From Brevundimonas sp. Root1279 (GTDB taxonomy: Bacteria > Pseudomonadota > Alphaproteobacteria > Caulobacterales > Caulobacteraceae), in contig NZ_LMEB01000010.1 in assembly GCF_001425945.1 (NCBI RefSeq), forward strand, positions 1 through 64,000: a DNA stretch of 64,000 nucleotides, in the 5' to 3' direction. Positions 45,988 to 54,973 of the stretch are shown here, in pieces. Made by a program: the position numbers and the translations under genes. The notes under the pieces were generated by a model, which did not search any database, was not told the DNA's origin, and saw only the letters and a list, made by a program, of their open reading frames with translations. How positions within the stretch are numbered: position 1 is the stretch's first letter; each line of letters begins with the position of its first letter.

Positions 45988-46152
45988 TGGGCTGCAGTCG
46001 CCTCAGTTTTCTTGCGGAACGTACGGGATCGCCCATATAGCCGCCTTGCCGCATACTCGACAGGGTTACGGCCGAGAATAACAAGGGAGAGCGGCGCGCG
46101 TCCTTCCGGTGGCCATCGCCCCGGCGCTACTTCGCCGCTTCAGAGATCGAGA

Positions 46153-46770
46153 ATGAGCGTCACCCCCGTCAAGCCCGTCCTGGTCGGCGAGAACGACGAA
46201 GTCATCCGTCCCAGCCGCGAGCAGGCGCTCGAGGCCGTGCGCACCCTGCTGGCCTGGGCCGGCGACAACCCGGACCGCCCCGGCCTGATCGACACCCCCA
46301 AGCGCGTGGTCGACGCCTATGGCGAATGGTTCGACGGCTATGACGCCGACGCCGCCAAGGAGCTCTCGCGGACCTTCGAGGACGTGCAGGGCTATGACGA
46401 CATGGTCCTGCTGCGCGACATCGAGGTCGAGAGCCACTGCGAGCACCACATGGCTCCGTTCCTGGGCAAGGCCTACGTCGCCTACATTCCGAATGAGAAG
46501 GTGGTCGGCATCTCCAAGCTGGCCCGCGTCGTCGAAATCTATTCGCGCCGCCTGCAGACCCAGGAAGTCCTGACCAACCAGATCGCCGAGGCCATCGAAT
46601 CGAATCTGCAGCCGCAGGGCGTGGCCATCCTGATCGACGCCGAACACCAGTGCATGACGACCCGCGGCGTCCATCATCGCCACGTTTCGACCATCACGAC
46701 GCGTTTCACTGGCGTCTTCAAGTCCGACGCGGCGCTCAAGGATCGCTTCCTGAAGCTCGCCAAGGGCTGA
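46153..46770 (+). CDS. folE: GTP cyclohydrolase I
   Basis: Converts GTP to 7,8-dihydroneopterin triphosphate, the first step of tetrahydrofolate (and possibly queuosine) synthesis. 205 residues from the ATG at 46153. Zinc and active-site residues: [47 protein letters not shown], and [16 protein letters not shown] [13 protein letters not shown]. Cytoplasmic homodecamer in the family. Confidence 0.97.
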   Translation: MSVTPVKPVLVGENDEVIRPSREQALEAVRTLLAWAGDNPDRPGLIDTPKRVVDAYGEWFDGYDADAAKELSRTFEDVQGYDDMVLLRDIEVESHCEHHMAPFLGKAYVAYIPNEKVVGISKLARVVEIYSRRLQTQEVLTNQIAEAIESNLQPQGVAILIDAEHQCMTTRGVHHRHVSTITTRFTGVFKSDAALKDRFLKLAKG

Positions 46771-46931
46771 TTTGGCTCGCTCTACAGGCGTAAAGTGAAG
46801 CTGGATCCCTCTCGGGAACCGACTTCCACCCGAACCCGCTTTACAAGCCGGGCCGGGAACGCCAAGAGACGTTCCGAAGCTTTAAGCGTCGCTCGTCGCC
46901 TGTTGCGCCGGGCCTGATGGAGAACCAGCGC

Positions 46932-47375
46932 ATGGGCGCCAAACTTTCCGGACCGGGTGGCGGCAAGAGCCACACGATCAGCCAGAACGCGGACATCAAC
47001 GTCACGCCGTTCGTCGATATCATGCTCGTGCTGCTGATCATCTTCATGGTCGCGGCGCCGATGGCCACCGTTTCGATCCGTCTCGACCTGCCGCCGGCGG
47101 TCCCGCCGCCGCCGGATCAGGTGCAGAAGGAGCCGGTCAACGTCTTCATCCAACGTGGCGGCGAAATCTTCATCAAGGGCACCCCGACCACCCTCGAGGG
47201 CCTCGCGGCCGACGTCTGCGCCGCCCTGGGCGGCGGCGACCCGGCCTGTAAGGAAGAGCGCGTGTTCGTCCAGGCCAACCAGGACGTGACCTACAACCAG
47301 TTCATGGAAGTCATGAACGAGCTGCAGGCCAAGGGCTTCTACAAGGTCGGCCTGATCAACGAAGAGTTCCAGTAA
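46932..47375 (+). CDS. ExbD-family protein, first of a tandem pair
   Basis: 147 residues from the ATG at 46932 (MGAKLSGPGGGKSHT), chosen over the ATG at 46917 because GGAG at 46919-46922 then lies at RBS distance and the start matches the other ExbD proteins here. It has one transmembrane helix, FVDIMLVLLIIFMVAAP, with the conserved Asp, then a Pro-rich linker and a periplasmic domain ending FMEVMNELQAKGFYKVGLINEEF. Two Cys in the periplasmic domain (DVCAALGGGDPACKEE) could form a disulfide. No exbB is adjacent; the operon exbB-exbD-tonB is at 17221-19287. Confidence 0.9.
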   Translation: MGAKLSGPGGGKSHTISQNADINVTPFVDIMLVLLIIFMVAAPMATVSIRLDLPPAVPPPPDQVQKEPVNVFIQRGGEIFIKGTPTTLEGLAADVCAALGGGDPACKEERVFVQANQDVTYNQFMEVMNELQAKGFYKVGLINEEFQ

Positions 47376-47400
47376 GGCTTCACCGCCCTACCGAAAATCA

Positions 47401-47431
47401 AAGGCCGTCGCCCTCGGGCGGCGGCCTTTTT
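47401..47431 (+). terminator. Rho-independent terminator between the two exbD genes
   Basis: Thirteen-pair arms AAGGCCGTCGCCC / GGGCGGCGGCCTT (one G:U-type mismatch) with a minimal loop, followed by TTT. It separates the two exbD genes, so they may be separate transcription units. Confidence 0.8.
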
Positions 47432-47529
47432 CCTTGCCTCGCTCCCGCCCCCTCCCCGCCCTGCAAATGACGCGGACCGCGCTCGACATGCCGGTACGGC
47501 CGCGCTTGGCGGTCGGACAGGAGGAGACC

Positions 47530-47967
<438 letters not shown>

Positions 47968-47972
47968 ACGAA

Positions 47973-48003
47973 GAAGGCCGCGCCCGAGCCGGGCGCGGCC
48001 TTC
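47973..48003. terminator. Bidirectional terminator between exbD and the motE-like gene
   Basis: Fourteen-pair perfect inverted repeat GAAGGCCGCGCCCG / CGGGCGCGGCCTTC with a 3-base loop, between two convergent genes. The plus strand continues TCAAG (weak T-tract) and the minus strand TTCGTTC, so it probably serves both. Confidence 0.8.
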
Positions 48004-48026
48004 TCAAGTCTCAACGAACAGCGAGC

Positions 48027-48914
48027 CTACTGCACCGATTGGCGCGGCTGGTTCGCGGCGGCGGCCGGCGGGGTCGCCGCAGGCGCTTGATAGGGCTGGG
48101 GACCCGACGGCTGGGCTTGGGCCGGAGCAGCGGCCGGAGCAGCAGCGGTCTGCGGTCGACGCGCGGGCGGACGGGCCGGCGGACGGGCCGGCGTGCGAGC
48201 GGCCGGACGCGCGACCGGCGGCTTGGCGGCCGCCGGAGTCGCCACGGCCGGCGTCGGAGCGTCGGCGGCCGGCTCGGCGGTCGCGGCGGCGGCGCGGGCC
48301 GCCAGCTGCTGCTGGGCGGCGAAGCGGCCGGCGAGCTTCTCGGTCAGCACCCGGGCGGCGTTCGGATCCATCTGAGCCATGATGGCGGCCAGGGAGCGCG
48401 GGCGCATGGCGGCGGCGACGGGAAGGCGGACATCGTCATTCAGGGTTGAGAAGACCCGGGCGGCGTCGCGCGGACGCATGGCCGAATAGACGGCCACGAG
48501 ACGATCGATCTCGGCCTTTTCCTTCTCGTCCACCTGCCCGAGCATGGCGGCCACCTCGGCCTTGACCGATTCCAGCGCCGCCACCTTGGCGTCCAGCTTC
48601 TGCTCGGCCGCAGTCATCAGCGGCAGCATGGAGGCCATGTCCGCGTCGCGGGCGTCCAGCTCCGTGCGGCGGGCGGAAAGAGACTGGATGATGCGCAGTT
48701 CGGCGGGCGAGATGCCGGCCTGCTGGGCCAGCTGTTCCGGGGTCAGGGCGCAGACGGCGGGCGCCGCCGGAGCCGCCGCGGCGGCCGGAGCCGCTTCCTC
48801 GGCCCACGCCTTGGCGCCGTCGAACAGCTCAGGGGCGACCCCCGCGGCGCGGACGACCACCACGCCGCCGATGGCGACGGCGATCAACGGCAGGAGGCGG
48901 GGAATCTTGCTCAT
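48027..48914 (-). CDS. MotE-type flagellar motor protein (FliM operon)
   Basis: 295 residues. An N-terminal membrane anchor or signal (about 8-24) is followed by an Ala-rich segment and then a helical domain resembling the MgtE N-terminal fold (about 110-200), with MRPRDAARVFSTLNDDVRLPVAAAMRPRSLAAIMAQMDPNAARVLTEKLAG. A long Ala/Pro-rich tail (about 215-295) ends it. MotE of rhizobia is a periplasmic MotC chaperone with the same architecture. In this operon it is last after fliL-fliM-DUF6468. Confidence 0.8.
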   Translation of the reverse strand: MSKIPRLLPLIAVAIGGVVVVRAAGVAPELFDGAKAWAEEAAPAAAAAPAAPAVCALTPEQLAQQAGISPAELRIIQSLSARRTELDARDADMASMLPLMTAAEQKLDAKVAALESVKAEVAAMLGQVDEKEKAEIDRLVAVYSAMRPRDAARVFSTLNDDVRLPVAAAMRPRSLAAIMAQMDPNAARVLTEKLAGRFAAQQQLAARAAAATAEPAADAPTPAVATPAAAKPPVARPAARTPARPPARPPARRPQTAAAPAAAPAQAQPSGPQPYQAPAATPPAAAANQPRQSVQ

Positions 48915-48946
48915 GAGCGTTCTCGAAATGGGTCCGTAGCGGCCGA

Positions 48947-49525
48947 TCAGGCGGCGAACAGATCTTCGTCCAGGGTGCGGCGGGCGCGGTTGACGGAGTC
49001 CTTCGCCGATTGGTTAGCGGTCAGGACGGACAGCAGGGCGACCAGATTGTCACGGTCGGACTTCGAGGCGGCCGGCGGGGCCTTGCCGGTGATGCGCTCG
49101 GCCAGGGCGGCCATGCGGCGGTCCCGCTCGGCGTCAGACACGGCGGCAGGGGCGATCTGGCCCCGGGCGGCGGGGGTCGGCGCGGGGCGCGGGGCGGCCA
49201 CGGGAGCAGCGACCGGCTGCGGGGCTTCTTCGCGGAGCCCGCGCGGTTCGGCCGGAGCGCGAGCGATCAGGGCCTCCAGCTGCGCCTTCACTTCGCGCGC
49301 CTTGACGATGCGGTCGTGCAGCAGGTCGGTCTCGTGGCCGGAGTCGCGCAGCGAGCCCAGGGCCGCTTCGGCGCGGCCGGCGGCGGTGTTCAGCTCGACC
49401 ACGGCCGAGGCGAAGGCCAGCTGGCCGGCGCGCAGGGCGGCGAGTTTCTTCTCGAGCCTGACGCCGTAGCCGAGGGCGGCCACCAGCAGGATCATCAGAA
49501 CGCCATCGAGGATCATGCCGGTCAT
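48947..49525 (-). CDS. DUF6468-family protein encoded with fliM
   Basis: 192 residues. N-terminal transmembrane segment (about 3-20, MILDGVLMILLVAALGYGV), then a helical coiled-coil-like region (LEKKLAALRAGQLAFASAVVELNTAAGRAEAALGSLRDSG), an Ala/Pro-rich stretch and a short C-terminal helix. DUF6468 is typical of alphaproteobacterial flagellar clusters. The function is unknown; a link to the motor stator is inferred from position. The start shares base 49525 with the fliM stop. Confidence 0.82.
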   Translation of the reverse strand: MTGMILDGVLMILLVAALGYGVRLEKKLAALRAGQLAFASAVVELNTAAGRAEAALGSLRDSGHETDLLHDRIVKAREVKAQLEALIARAPAEPRGLREEAPQPVAAPVAAPRPAPTPAARGQIAPAAVSDAERDRRMAALAERITGKAPPAASKSDRDNLVALLSVLTANQSAKDSVNRARRTLDEDLFAA

Positions 49526-50583
49526 CAGCGTTTACCCTTCGTCAGACTGGAAGCGGCCTCAACATTGATCGGCGCCTCGACGCGCACCGCGATGTGTTGA
49601 CCTTTGCGGCCCATGCGGCCGACCGTGAGCGGAATGGCGCCCGCGCGAACCGAAATCTCGGAGTCCGGCGTGGCGTTGAGCATCAAGGTATCGCCGACCT
49701 TCAGGTCCAGGACCTGCGACAGCGGCACCTGTTGTTCGTCAAGAACGGCGCGGACCTCGGTGTGCGTGGTCCAGAGCTCGGTGGCCAGGTGGCCTTCCCA
49801 GATGTTGTCGCGGCCGAACTTCTCACCCATGAACTGCTGCAGCAGCATCTTCCGGATGGGTTCGAGCGTGGCGTAGGGCAGCAGGAGCTCGATGCGGCCG
49901 CCGCGGTCTTCCATGTCGATCCGCAGCTTGACCAGGATGGCGGCGTTGGCCGGCCGGGCGATGGCGGCGAAGCGCGGGTTGGTCTCGAGGCGATCAAGGT
50001 TGAAGTGGACCGGGGTCAGCGGCTCGAACGCGGCGCGGGCGTCGGCCAGCACGACCTCGATCATGCGCTGCACCAGCACCCGCTCGATCGTCGTGTAGGG
50101 CCGGCCCTCGATGCGCAGGGCGGCGGTGCCGCGGCGGCCGCCGAGCAGGACGTCGACGATCGAATAGATCAGGTTCGAGTCGACCGTCAGCAGGCCGTAG
50201 TTGTCGAGCTCCTCGGCCCGGAACACCGCCAGGATGGCCGGCAGCGGGATCGAGTTGAGGTAGTCGCCGAAGCGGATCGACGAAATGTTGTCGAGGCTGA
50301 CCTCGACGTTGTCCGAGGTGAAATTCCGCAGGCTGGTGGTCATCAACCGCACCAGGCGGTCGAAGACGATCTCAAGCATCGGCAGACGCTCGTACGAGAC
50401 GAGCGCCGAGTTGATGATCGCCCGGATGCCGGAGCGTTCGGCCGAATCGTCGTCGCCGAGGTCGAAGCCGAGCAGACTGTCGATTTCGTCCTGGTTGAGG
50501 ACGCGTTCCGACATCATCGCGCCGGCGAAGGGATCGGCCTCCGGCTGCGGGTCCGGATCATCGGCGAAGGCGGCGTCGCTCAT
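49525..50583 (-). CDS. fliM: Flagellar motor switch protein FliM
   Basis: 352 residues. N-terminal CheY-binding type segment around MMSERVLNQDEIDSLLGFDLGDD, CheC-like middle domain (about 50-230; YERLPMLEIVFDRLVRLMTTSLRNFTSDNVEV), and C-terminal SpoA domain (about 260-340; LSQVLDLKVGDTLMLNATPDSEISVRAGAIPLTVGRMGRKGQ). Central C-ring component that binds phospho-CheY. It overlaps fliL by 4 bases and is second in fliL-fliM-DUF6468-motE-like. Confidence 0.96.
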   Translation of the reverse strand: MSDAAFADDPDPQPEADPFAGAMMSERVLNQDEIDSLLGFDLGDDDSAERSGIRAIINSALVSYERLPMLEIVFDRLVRLMTTSLRNFTSDNVEVSLDNISSIRFGDYLNSIPLPAILAVFRAEELDNYGLLTVDSNLIYSIVDVLLGGRRGTAALRIEGRPYTTIERVLVQRMIEVVLADARAAFEPLTPVHFNLDRLETNPRFAAIARPANAAILVKLRIDMEDRGGRIELLLPYATLEPIRKMLLQQFMGEKFGRDNIWEGHLATELWTTHTEVRAVLDEQQVPLSQVLDLKVGDTLMLNATPDSEISVRAGAIPLTVGRMGRKGQHIAVRVEAPINVEAASSLTKGKR

Positions 50584-51218
50584 TGCACCAGCATTTCTTC
50601 GATGAGGACGGCGTCGACCTTGCCGGGCGCGGCGATCAGGTTGACGCGACGCAGAATCTCCGCGCGCAGTTGGAAACTTCCGGCCGAGCCGGCCAGGTCG
50701 TCAGGACGCAGTTCGCGCAGGAAGCCCTGGAACATGTCCTGCATCCGCGGCATCTCGCCCTGCAACTGCTCGGCCAGGCCGTGGTCCTTCATCTCCAGCG
50801 TCAGCTTGAGCTTGAGATAGGTCGGACGGCCCTCCGGGCCCTGGATGTTCACCACCATGTCCGGCAGGGTGTAGAAGACCACGCCGTCCGGGCCCTCGCT
50901 GATGACGCCCAGGGACGGATCGGCTTCCTCGCCGCCGCCGCCGTGACCGCCGCCCTTCTTCTTCTCGGACTTGCCGTGGTCGCCGCCCTTCTTCTCGGCG
51001 CCGTGGCCGCCGCCGGCGTCAGCCGCTTCGGCCTTGGGCTGCATCAGGAAGAAGGCCGCGCCGCCGCCGCCGCCCAGCACGACCAGCGCGGCCGGGATGG
51101 CGATGAACAGCAGAGGCAGCTTCTTCTTGGCAGGCGCGTCGCCGCCCTCACCTTCCACGCCGTCGCTGACGGCGGGCAGGTTGGCGTCATCGCCCTTCTT
51201 CTTAAGGAACTTGAACAT
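50580..51218 (-). CDS. fliL: Flagellar basal-body-associated protein FliL
   Basis: 212 residues. A short cytoplasmic N-terminus with a KKK start, a transmembrane anchor (about 34-58, LPLLFIAIPAALVVLGGGGGAAFF), a Gly/Lys-rich periplasmic linker and a FliL domain (about 110-212; YTLPDMVVNIQGPEGRPTYLKLKLTLEM). It stabilises stators around the rotor. First gene of fliL-fliM-DUF6468-motE-like. Its upstream region carries a CtrA-like site, in line with class II control in Caulobacter. Confidence 0.95.
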   Translation of the reverse strand: MFKFLKKKGDDANLPAVSDGVEGEGGDAPAKKKLPLLFIAIPAALVVLGGGGGAAFFLMQPKAEAADAGGGHGAEKKGGDHGKSEKKKGGGHGGGGEEADPSLGVISEGPDGVVFYTLPDMVVNIQGPEGRPTYLKLKLTLEMKDHGLAEQLQGEMPRMQDMFQGFLRELRPDDLAGSAGSFQLRAEILRRVNLIAAPGKVDAVLIEEMLVQ

Positions 51219-51261
51219 GCCGCGCCCCGGAATCTCTTGATCCCATTCGAGCGTTTTTTGG

Positions 51262-51276
51262 TTAACGACCCGTTTA
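51262..51276. promoter_or_regulatory. CtrA-like binding site between fliL and flgF
   Basis: TTAACGACCCGTTTA follows the TTAA-N7-TTAA CtrA box with one mismatch (TTTA for TTAA). It lies 44 bases upstream of the fliL start codon, where a class II flagellar promoter would be expected. Binding is inferred from sequence only. Confidence 0.55.
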
Positions 51277-51279
51277 GAG

Positions 51280-51297
51280 CCGGCAAATCCTGCCGGG
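51280..51297. promoter_or_regulatory. ftr-like palindrome (possible FlbD site) upstream of flgF
   Basis: CCGGCAAATCCTGCCGGG is an inverted repeat CCGGCA-N5-TGCCGG. On the minus strand it reads CCCGGCAGGATTTGCC, matching the CCCGGCARR core of Caulobacter ftr elements bound by FlbD. It is centred about 89 bases upstream of the predicted flgF start site, the usual distance for an enhancer of sigma-54 flagellar promoters. Confidence 0.55.
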
Positions 51298-51350
51298 CGC
51301 CGGGGCTAGCTTAACGGGTCAAATGCCCGCCACCACTGGATTAACCGTGT

Positions 51351-51366
51351 TGGCACATCCGTTGCG
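51351..51366 (+). promoter_or_regulatory. Sigma-54 promoter of the flgF operon
   Basis: TGGCACATCCGTTGCG: the -24 element TGGCACA and -12 element TTGC are separated by 4 bases, giving exact GG-N10-GC spacing. The predicted start is about 51377, followed by AGGAG (51381-51385) and the flgF GTG at 51393. A textbook sigma-54 flagellar class III promoter. Confidence 0.85.
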
Positions 51367-51392
51367 AAGGGGTTGGCGAAAGGAGCCGCCCC

Positions 51393-52130
51393 GTGGAAAA
51401 CGCCGCTTACGTTGGACTGTCACGCCAGATGACGCTGCGCCGCGAGCTCGACATCGTGGCGAACAACATCGCCAATGCCGACACGAACGGCTTCAAGGTC
51501 GAGCAGCTGCTGCTCGGCACGGAGGTCGGCGAGCGGGCTCGCAACGCCTTCGTCAAGCCGGGCGTCAGCTTCGTGCTCGATAACGGCGTGGGGCGCGACT
51601 ACGGCCAAGGCTCCCTTGAGCAGACGGGGCGCTCGCTGGACTTCGCCATCGAAGGCGAAGGCGCCTTCTTCAAGTTGCAGGACGGCGCCGGCGAAGCCTA
51701 CACCCGTGACGGGGCCTTCACGCTGGACGCAGAGGGCCGCCTGACCACCCAGGGCGGCGCGCCGGTGCTGGGCGACGGCGGCGAGATCATCCTCGACCGC
51801 AGCCTGGGCGAGGTCTCCGTCGCCTCCGACGGAACCATCAGCCAGAACGGCCAGCCGGTCGGCCGCCTGGCCGTGGTGCGCTTCGACGCTCTGGCCGCCC
51901 TCGAGAAGGGCGGCGACGGCCTCTACCGCAACGCCTCCAACGCCGCGGCCCTCGAGGCCAACGACGTGCAGGTCCGTCAGGGCATGCTGGAAGGCTCGAA
52001 CGTCAATCCGATCCTCGAGATCACCAACCTCATCGAGATCCAGCGCGCCTACGAGAGCGTGACCCGGATGATCGAAAACAACACCGACCTGTCGCGCCGA
52101 TCTGTCGAGCGCCTCGGCCGGGTTTCGTAA
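51393..52130 (+). CDS. flgF: Flagellar basal-body rod protein FlgF
   Basis: 245 residues starting at GTG 51393. It has the flagellar rod/hook N-terminal signature DIVANNIANADTNGFKVEQ. The C-terminal helix MLEGSNVNPILEITNLIEIQRAYESVTRMIENNTDLSRRSV closes the D0 coiled coil. It forms the proximal rod. First gene of flgFGAH. Confidence 0.96.
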   Translation: MENAAYVGLSRQMTLRRELDIVANNIANADTNGFKVEQLLLGTEVGERARNAFVKPGVSFVLDNGVGRDYGQGSLEQTGRSLDFAIEGEGAFFKLQDGAGEAYTRDGAFTLDAEGRLTTQGGAPVLGDGGEIILDRSLGEVSVASDGTISQNGQPVGRLAVVRFDALAALEKGGDGLYRNASNAAALEANDVQVRQGMLEGSNVNPILEITNLIEIQRAYESVTRMIENNTDLSRRSVERLGRVS

Positions 52131-52144
52131 GGGAGCACTGAGAC

Positions 52145-52933
52145 ATGCGCGCGCTCAGAACCGCCGCTTCGGGCATGGCCGCCCAGCAGCTGAACGTCGA
52201 GGTCATCTCGAACAACATCGCCAACATGAACACGGTCGGGTTCAAGCGGCAGCGGGCCGAGTTCCAGGACCTGCTGTACCAGAACGTCGAGCGGATGGGC
52301 GCGCAGTCGTCCAGCCAGGGCACTGTCGTCCCGACCGGCATCCAGATCGGCGCGGGCGTGAAGGCCGGCTCGGTCTACCGCGTCACCGAACAGGGCACCC
52401 CCAGCCAGACCGGCAACCGCTACGACATGGCCGTCGACGGCCGCGGCTATTTCCAGATCATGCTGCCCTCGGGCGAGACCGCCTACACCCGGGCCGGCAA
52501 CTTCTCGGTCAATGGCGAGGGCCAGCTGGTCACCGACGACGGCTACGCCGTGCAGCCGAACATCTCGATCCCGCAGGACGCGGTCGACGTCTCGATCTCC
52601 AAGGCCGGCCAGGTTCAGGTGCTGACCCAGGGCGAGACCGAGCCGCAGATCGTCGGCCAGATCGAACTGGCCACCTTCTTCAACGACGCGGGCCTGGAAG
52701 CCATCGGCGACAACCTGCTGCTCGAAACCGCAGCCTCGGGCCCGGCCAACGTCGGCGCGCCGGGCGACGTCGGCTTCGGCGAGGTCCTGCAGGGCTATAC
52801 CGAGTCCTCGAACGTCGACGCTGTGGCCGAGATCAGCGCCCTGATCGTCGCCCAGCGCGCCTATGAGATGAACTCCAAGGTCATCACCACCGCCGACCAG
52901 ATGCTGTCGGTCAGCGCGCAGGTGAAATCGTGA
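52145..52933 (+). CDS. flgG: Flagellar distal rod protein FlgG
   Basis: 262 residues, opening MRALRTAASGMAAQQLNVEVISNNIANMNTVGFKRQRAEFQDLLY, the standard FlgG start. The C-terminus ESSNVDAVAEISALIVAQRAYEMNSKVITTADQMLSVSAQVKS is intact. It forms the distal rod of the basal body. The middle domain (about 80-200) is the D1 insertion of FlgG, and the length is standard. Its stop overlaps the flgA start by 4 bases. Confidence 0.97.
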   Translation: MRALRTAASGMAAQQLNVEVISNNIANMNTVGFKRQRAEFQDLLYQNVERMGAQSSSQGTVVPTGIQIGAGVKAGSVYRVTEQGTPSQTGNRYDMAVDGRGYFQIMLPSGETAYTRAGNFSVNGEGQLVTDDGYAVQPNISIPQDAVDVSISKAGQVQVLTQGETEPQIVGQIELATFFNDAGLEAIGDNLLLETAASGPANVGAPGDVGFGEVLQGYTESSNVDAVAEISALIVAQRAYEMNSKVITTADQMLSVSAQVKS

Positions 52934-53535
52934 AGTCCCTGATCCTCGGCGCCGTCGCCGTCGCCGCCCTCGCCTTCGCCGGTTCGGCCTTCGCGGGCCC
53001 GGTGACGCTGAAGTCCAATCCGGTCGACGTCGACGGGCGCATCACCCTGGGTGACCTGTTCGACGGGGCCGGAAACGCCTCGGACGTCGTCGTCGGCCAG
53101 CGCAATGGCCCATCCATCGTCTTCGAAGCGGGCCAGCTGCAGGCCCAGGCCCGCCAATCGGGCCTGGAGTGGGCAAATCCGACCGGGCTGCGCCGCGTGG
53201 TCGTCCGTCAGGCCTCGGCCCCGGTCGCCGCTGACGAGCCCCCCGCCCCGACGGCCGTCGCCGCCGCGGCTCCGGCCCGTCCCGCTGTGGCCCGCCCCGC
53301 CTACGCCGACCGCGTCATCAGCCGCAACGACATCGTCGAAGTCGCCTATGAGGCCGGCGGCGTCCGCCTGACGATCAGCGGCCGTGCTGAAGGCAATGCC
53401 GCCGAAGGCCAACGCCTGGCCGTTCGCAACCTGCAGTCGGGCCGTATCATCGACGCTGTCGCTGTGGCCCCGGGCCAGGCCGTCGCCGGTCCCGCCGCCC
53501 AGTCGATCCGCACCCAACAGTTCGCCGCCCGATAG
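52930..53535 (+). CDS. flgA: Flagellar P-ring assembly chaperone FlgA
   Basis: 201 residues with signal peptide (MKSLILGAVAVAALAFAGSAFA). Periplasmic, with the SAF-type domain near the C-terminus: PAYADRVISRNDIVEVAYEAGGVRLTISGRAEGNAAEGQRLAVRNLQSGRIIDAVA. It assists assembly of FlgI into the P ring. A Pro/Ala linker sits at about 95-115. Its start overlaps flgG by 4 bases. Confidence 0.92.
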   Translation: MKSLILGAVAVAALAFAGSAFAGPVTLKSNPVDVDGRITLGDLFDGAGNASDVVVGQRNGPSIVFEAGQLQAQARQSGLEWANPTGLRRVVVRQASAPVAADEPPAPTAVAAAAPARPAVARPAYADRVISRNDIVEVAYEAGGVRLTISGRAEGNAAEGQRLAVRNLQSGRIIDAVAVAPGQAVAGPAAQSIRTQQFAAR

Positions 53536-53549
53536 AGGGAAGAGTACCG

Positions 53550-54293
53550 ATGCGCACCATCCTGACCATCACCGCCCTGACCGCCGCCGCCCTGTCGCTG
53601 GGCGCCTGCTCGACCGCCGTCGAAGCCGTCCGTGGTCCTGAACTGGCCCCGATCGCCTACCCGGCGGCCCTGGTTCCGGCCAACCAGATGTACGTCCCCA
53701 GCGCCCAACAGCAGCAGGAAGACCGCGCCGCCAGCGCCAACAGCCTGTGGCGCACCGGCACCCGCACCTTCTTCGGCGATCAGCGCGCGCGCCGCATCGG
53801 CGACATCGTCACCGTCAACATCGACATCGACGACCGCGCCCAGACCCAGAACACCACCCAGCGCAGCCGCTCGAACGAGATCAACGCCGGAGTGACCAAC
53901 TTCTTCGGCCTCGAGACCGCCATGGGCCAGGCCTTCCCGGCCGGCTTCGACCCGACCGCCCTGGTCGGCATGGGCGGCGAGTCCAACGCGAATGGCTCGG
54001 GATCGGTGAACCGCTCGGAGAAGGTCAGCCTGACCATCGCCGCCGTCGTCACCGATGTGATGGCCAACGGCAACCTGGTCATCCAGGGTCGGCAAGAAGT
54101 GCGCACTAACCGCGAGGTCCGCGAACTGACCGTCGCCGGCATCGTGCGCCCCGAGGACATCAGCTCGGCCAACACCATCGCCCACTCCCAGATCGCAGAG
54201 GCCCGCATCTCCTACGGCGGCCGCGGCGACATCAGCCGCGTCCAGGCCACGCCGGCCGCCCAGTCGCTGGTCGAGCGCTTCAGCCCGTTCTGA
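53550..54293 (+). CDS. flgH: Flagellar L-ring lipoprotein FlgH
   Basis: 247 residues. Lipoprotein signal with lipobox LSLGACS (Cys about 22). Family stretches are SLWRTGTRTFFGDQRARRIGDIVTVNIDIDD, NGNLVIQGRQEVRTNREVRELTVAGIVRPEDISSANTI and EARISYGGRGDISRVQ. It forms the L ring in the outer membrane. Last gene of flgFGAH, followed by a terminator. Confidence 0.96.
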   Translation: MRTILTITALTAAALSLGACSTAVEAVRGPELAPIAYPAALVPANQMYVPSAQQQQEDRAASANSLWRTGTRTFFGDQRARRIGDIVTVNIDIDDRAQTQNTTQRSRSNEINAGVTNFFGLETAMGQAFPAGFDPTALVGMGGESNANGSGSVNRSEKVSLTIAAVVTDVMANGNLVIQGRQEVRTNREVRELTVAGIVRPEDISSANTIAHSQIAEARISYGGRGDISRVQATPAAQSLVERFSPF

Positions 54294-54317
54294 TCAGCCA
54301 CACCTGAAAGATGCAGG

Positions 54318-54353
54318 GACGGCCGGGGTTCGCGCCCCGGCCGTCTTCGTTTG
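54318..54353 (+). terminator. Rho-independent terminator of the flgFGAH operon
   Basis: Eleven-pair inverted repeat GACGGCCGGGG / CCCCGGCCGTC with loop TTCGCG, followed by TTCGTTTGTT, 25 bases after the flgH stop. Confidence 0.85.
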
Positions 54354-54471
54354 TTCGGCGAACGAGCGTCAATTTCGCAACAGCGAGCACGATGACGCTA
54401 TTGCGAGAAGCGGAGCCGTGAACCGTTAACGAAAATCGGCGTTTGCCCGGCCAGACGCGAGTAGATTTTCC

Positions 54472-54945
54472 ATGTTCAAGTTCGCCGTTCCCGCCGTAGC
54501 CGCCCTGGGCCTGATCGCCATTGCGGCCCAATCGCAAGCCACCAACACGGACGTCGCCGTCGTCGACGGCCTGCCGATGGGGTGGCACCTCAGCCATGAG
54601 GAATCGATGGCCAAACTGGCCTACGGCGTCGAGAATTCCGATCAACTCGCCCTGATGATCACCTGCGAGCCGGGCCAGGCCCAAGCGATCGTGTATGGAG
54701 ACGTCCAGCCGGACAGTCCCCGCCTGGTGCATGCGTCGGCAGGCGCTGCCTTCATCGACCCCCTGTCGGGCGACCTGTCTGACGAGACCCGGATCGCCTT
54801 GCGCGATCCCGCGTTACGGGATCTGGCCCGCAAGGGTCGGATGCCGGTGACCGGCGAAGCGGGCGCTTATGAACTGACGGCGACCCGAGAGGAGCGCCGG
54901 CTGATCAACCAGTTCCTGTCCTACTGCGAAACCAGCCACGTCTGA
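54472..54945 (+). CDS. Small secreted protein (YGVENSD family), first of three
   Basis: 157 residues with signal peptide MFKFAVPAVAALGLIAIAAQSQA. The mature part begins with a Trp-containing stretch GLPMGWHLSHEESMAKLAYGVENSDQLALMITCEP. The pattern K/R-L-A-Y-G-V-E-x-S-D-x-L-x-M-x-C recurs in the third gene of this cluster and in weaker form in the second. Probably periplasmic. No family name recognised. Located after the flgH terminator, same strand, so it needs its own promoter. Confidence 0.72.
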   Translation: MFKFAVPAVAALGLIAIAAQSQATNTDVAVVDGLPMGWHLSHEESMAKLAYGVENSDQLALMITCEPGQAQAIVYGDVQPDSPRLVHASAGAAFIDPLSGDLSDETRIALRDPALRDLARKGRMPVTGEAGAYELTATREERRLINQFLSYCETSHV

Positions 54946-54973
54946 CGAAACGCGGCCAGGGGGGGGAGACAAG

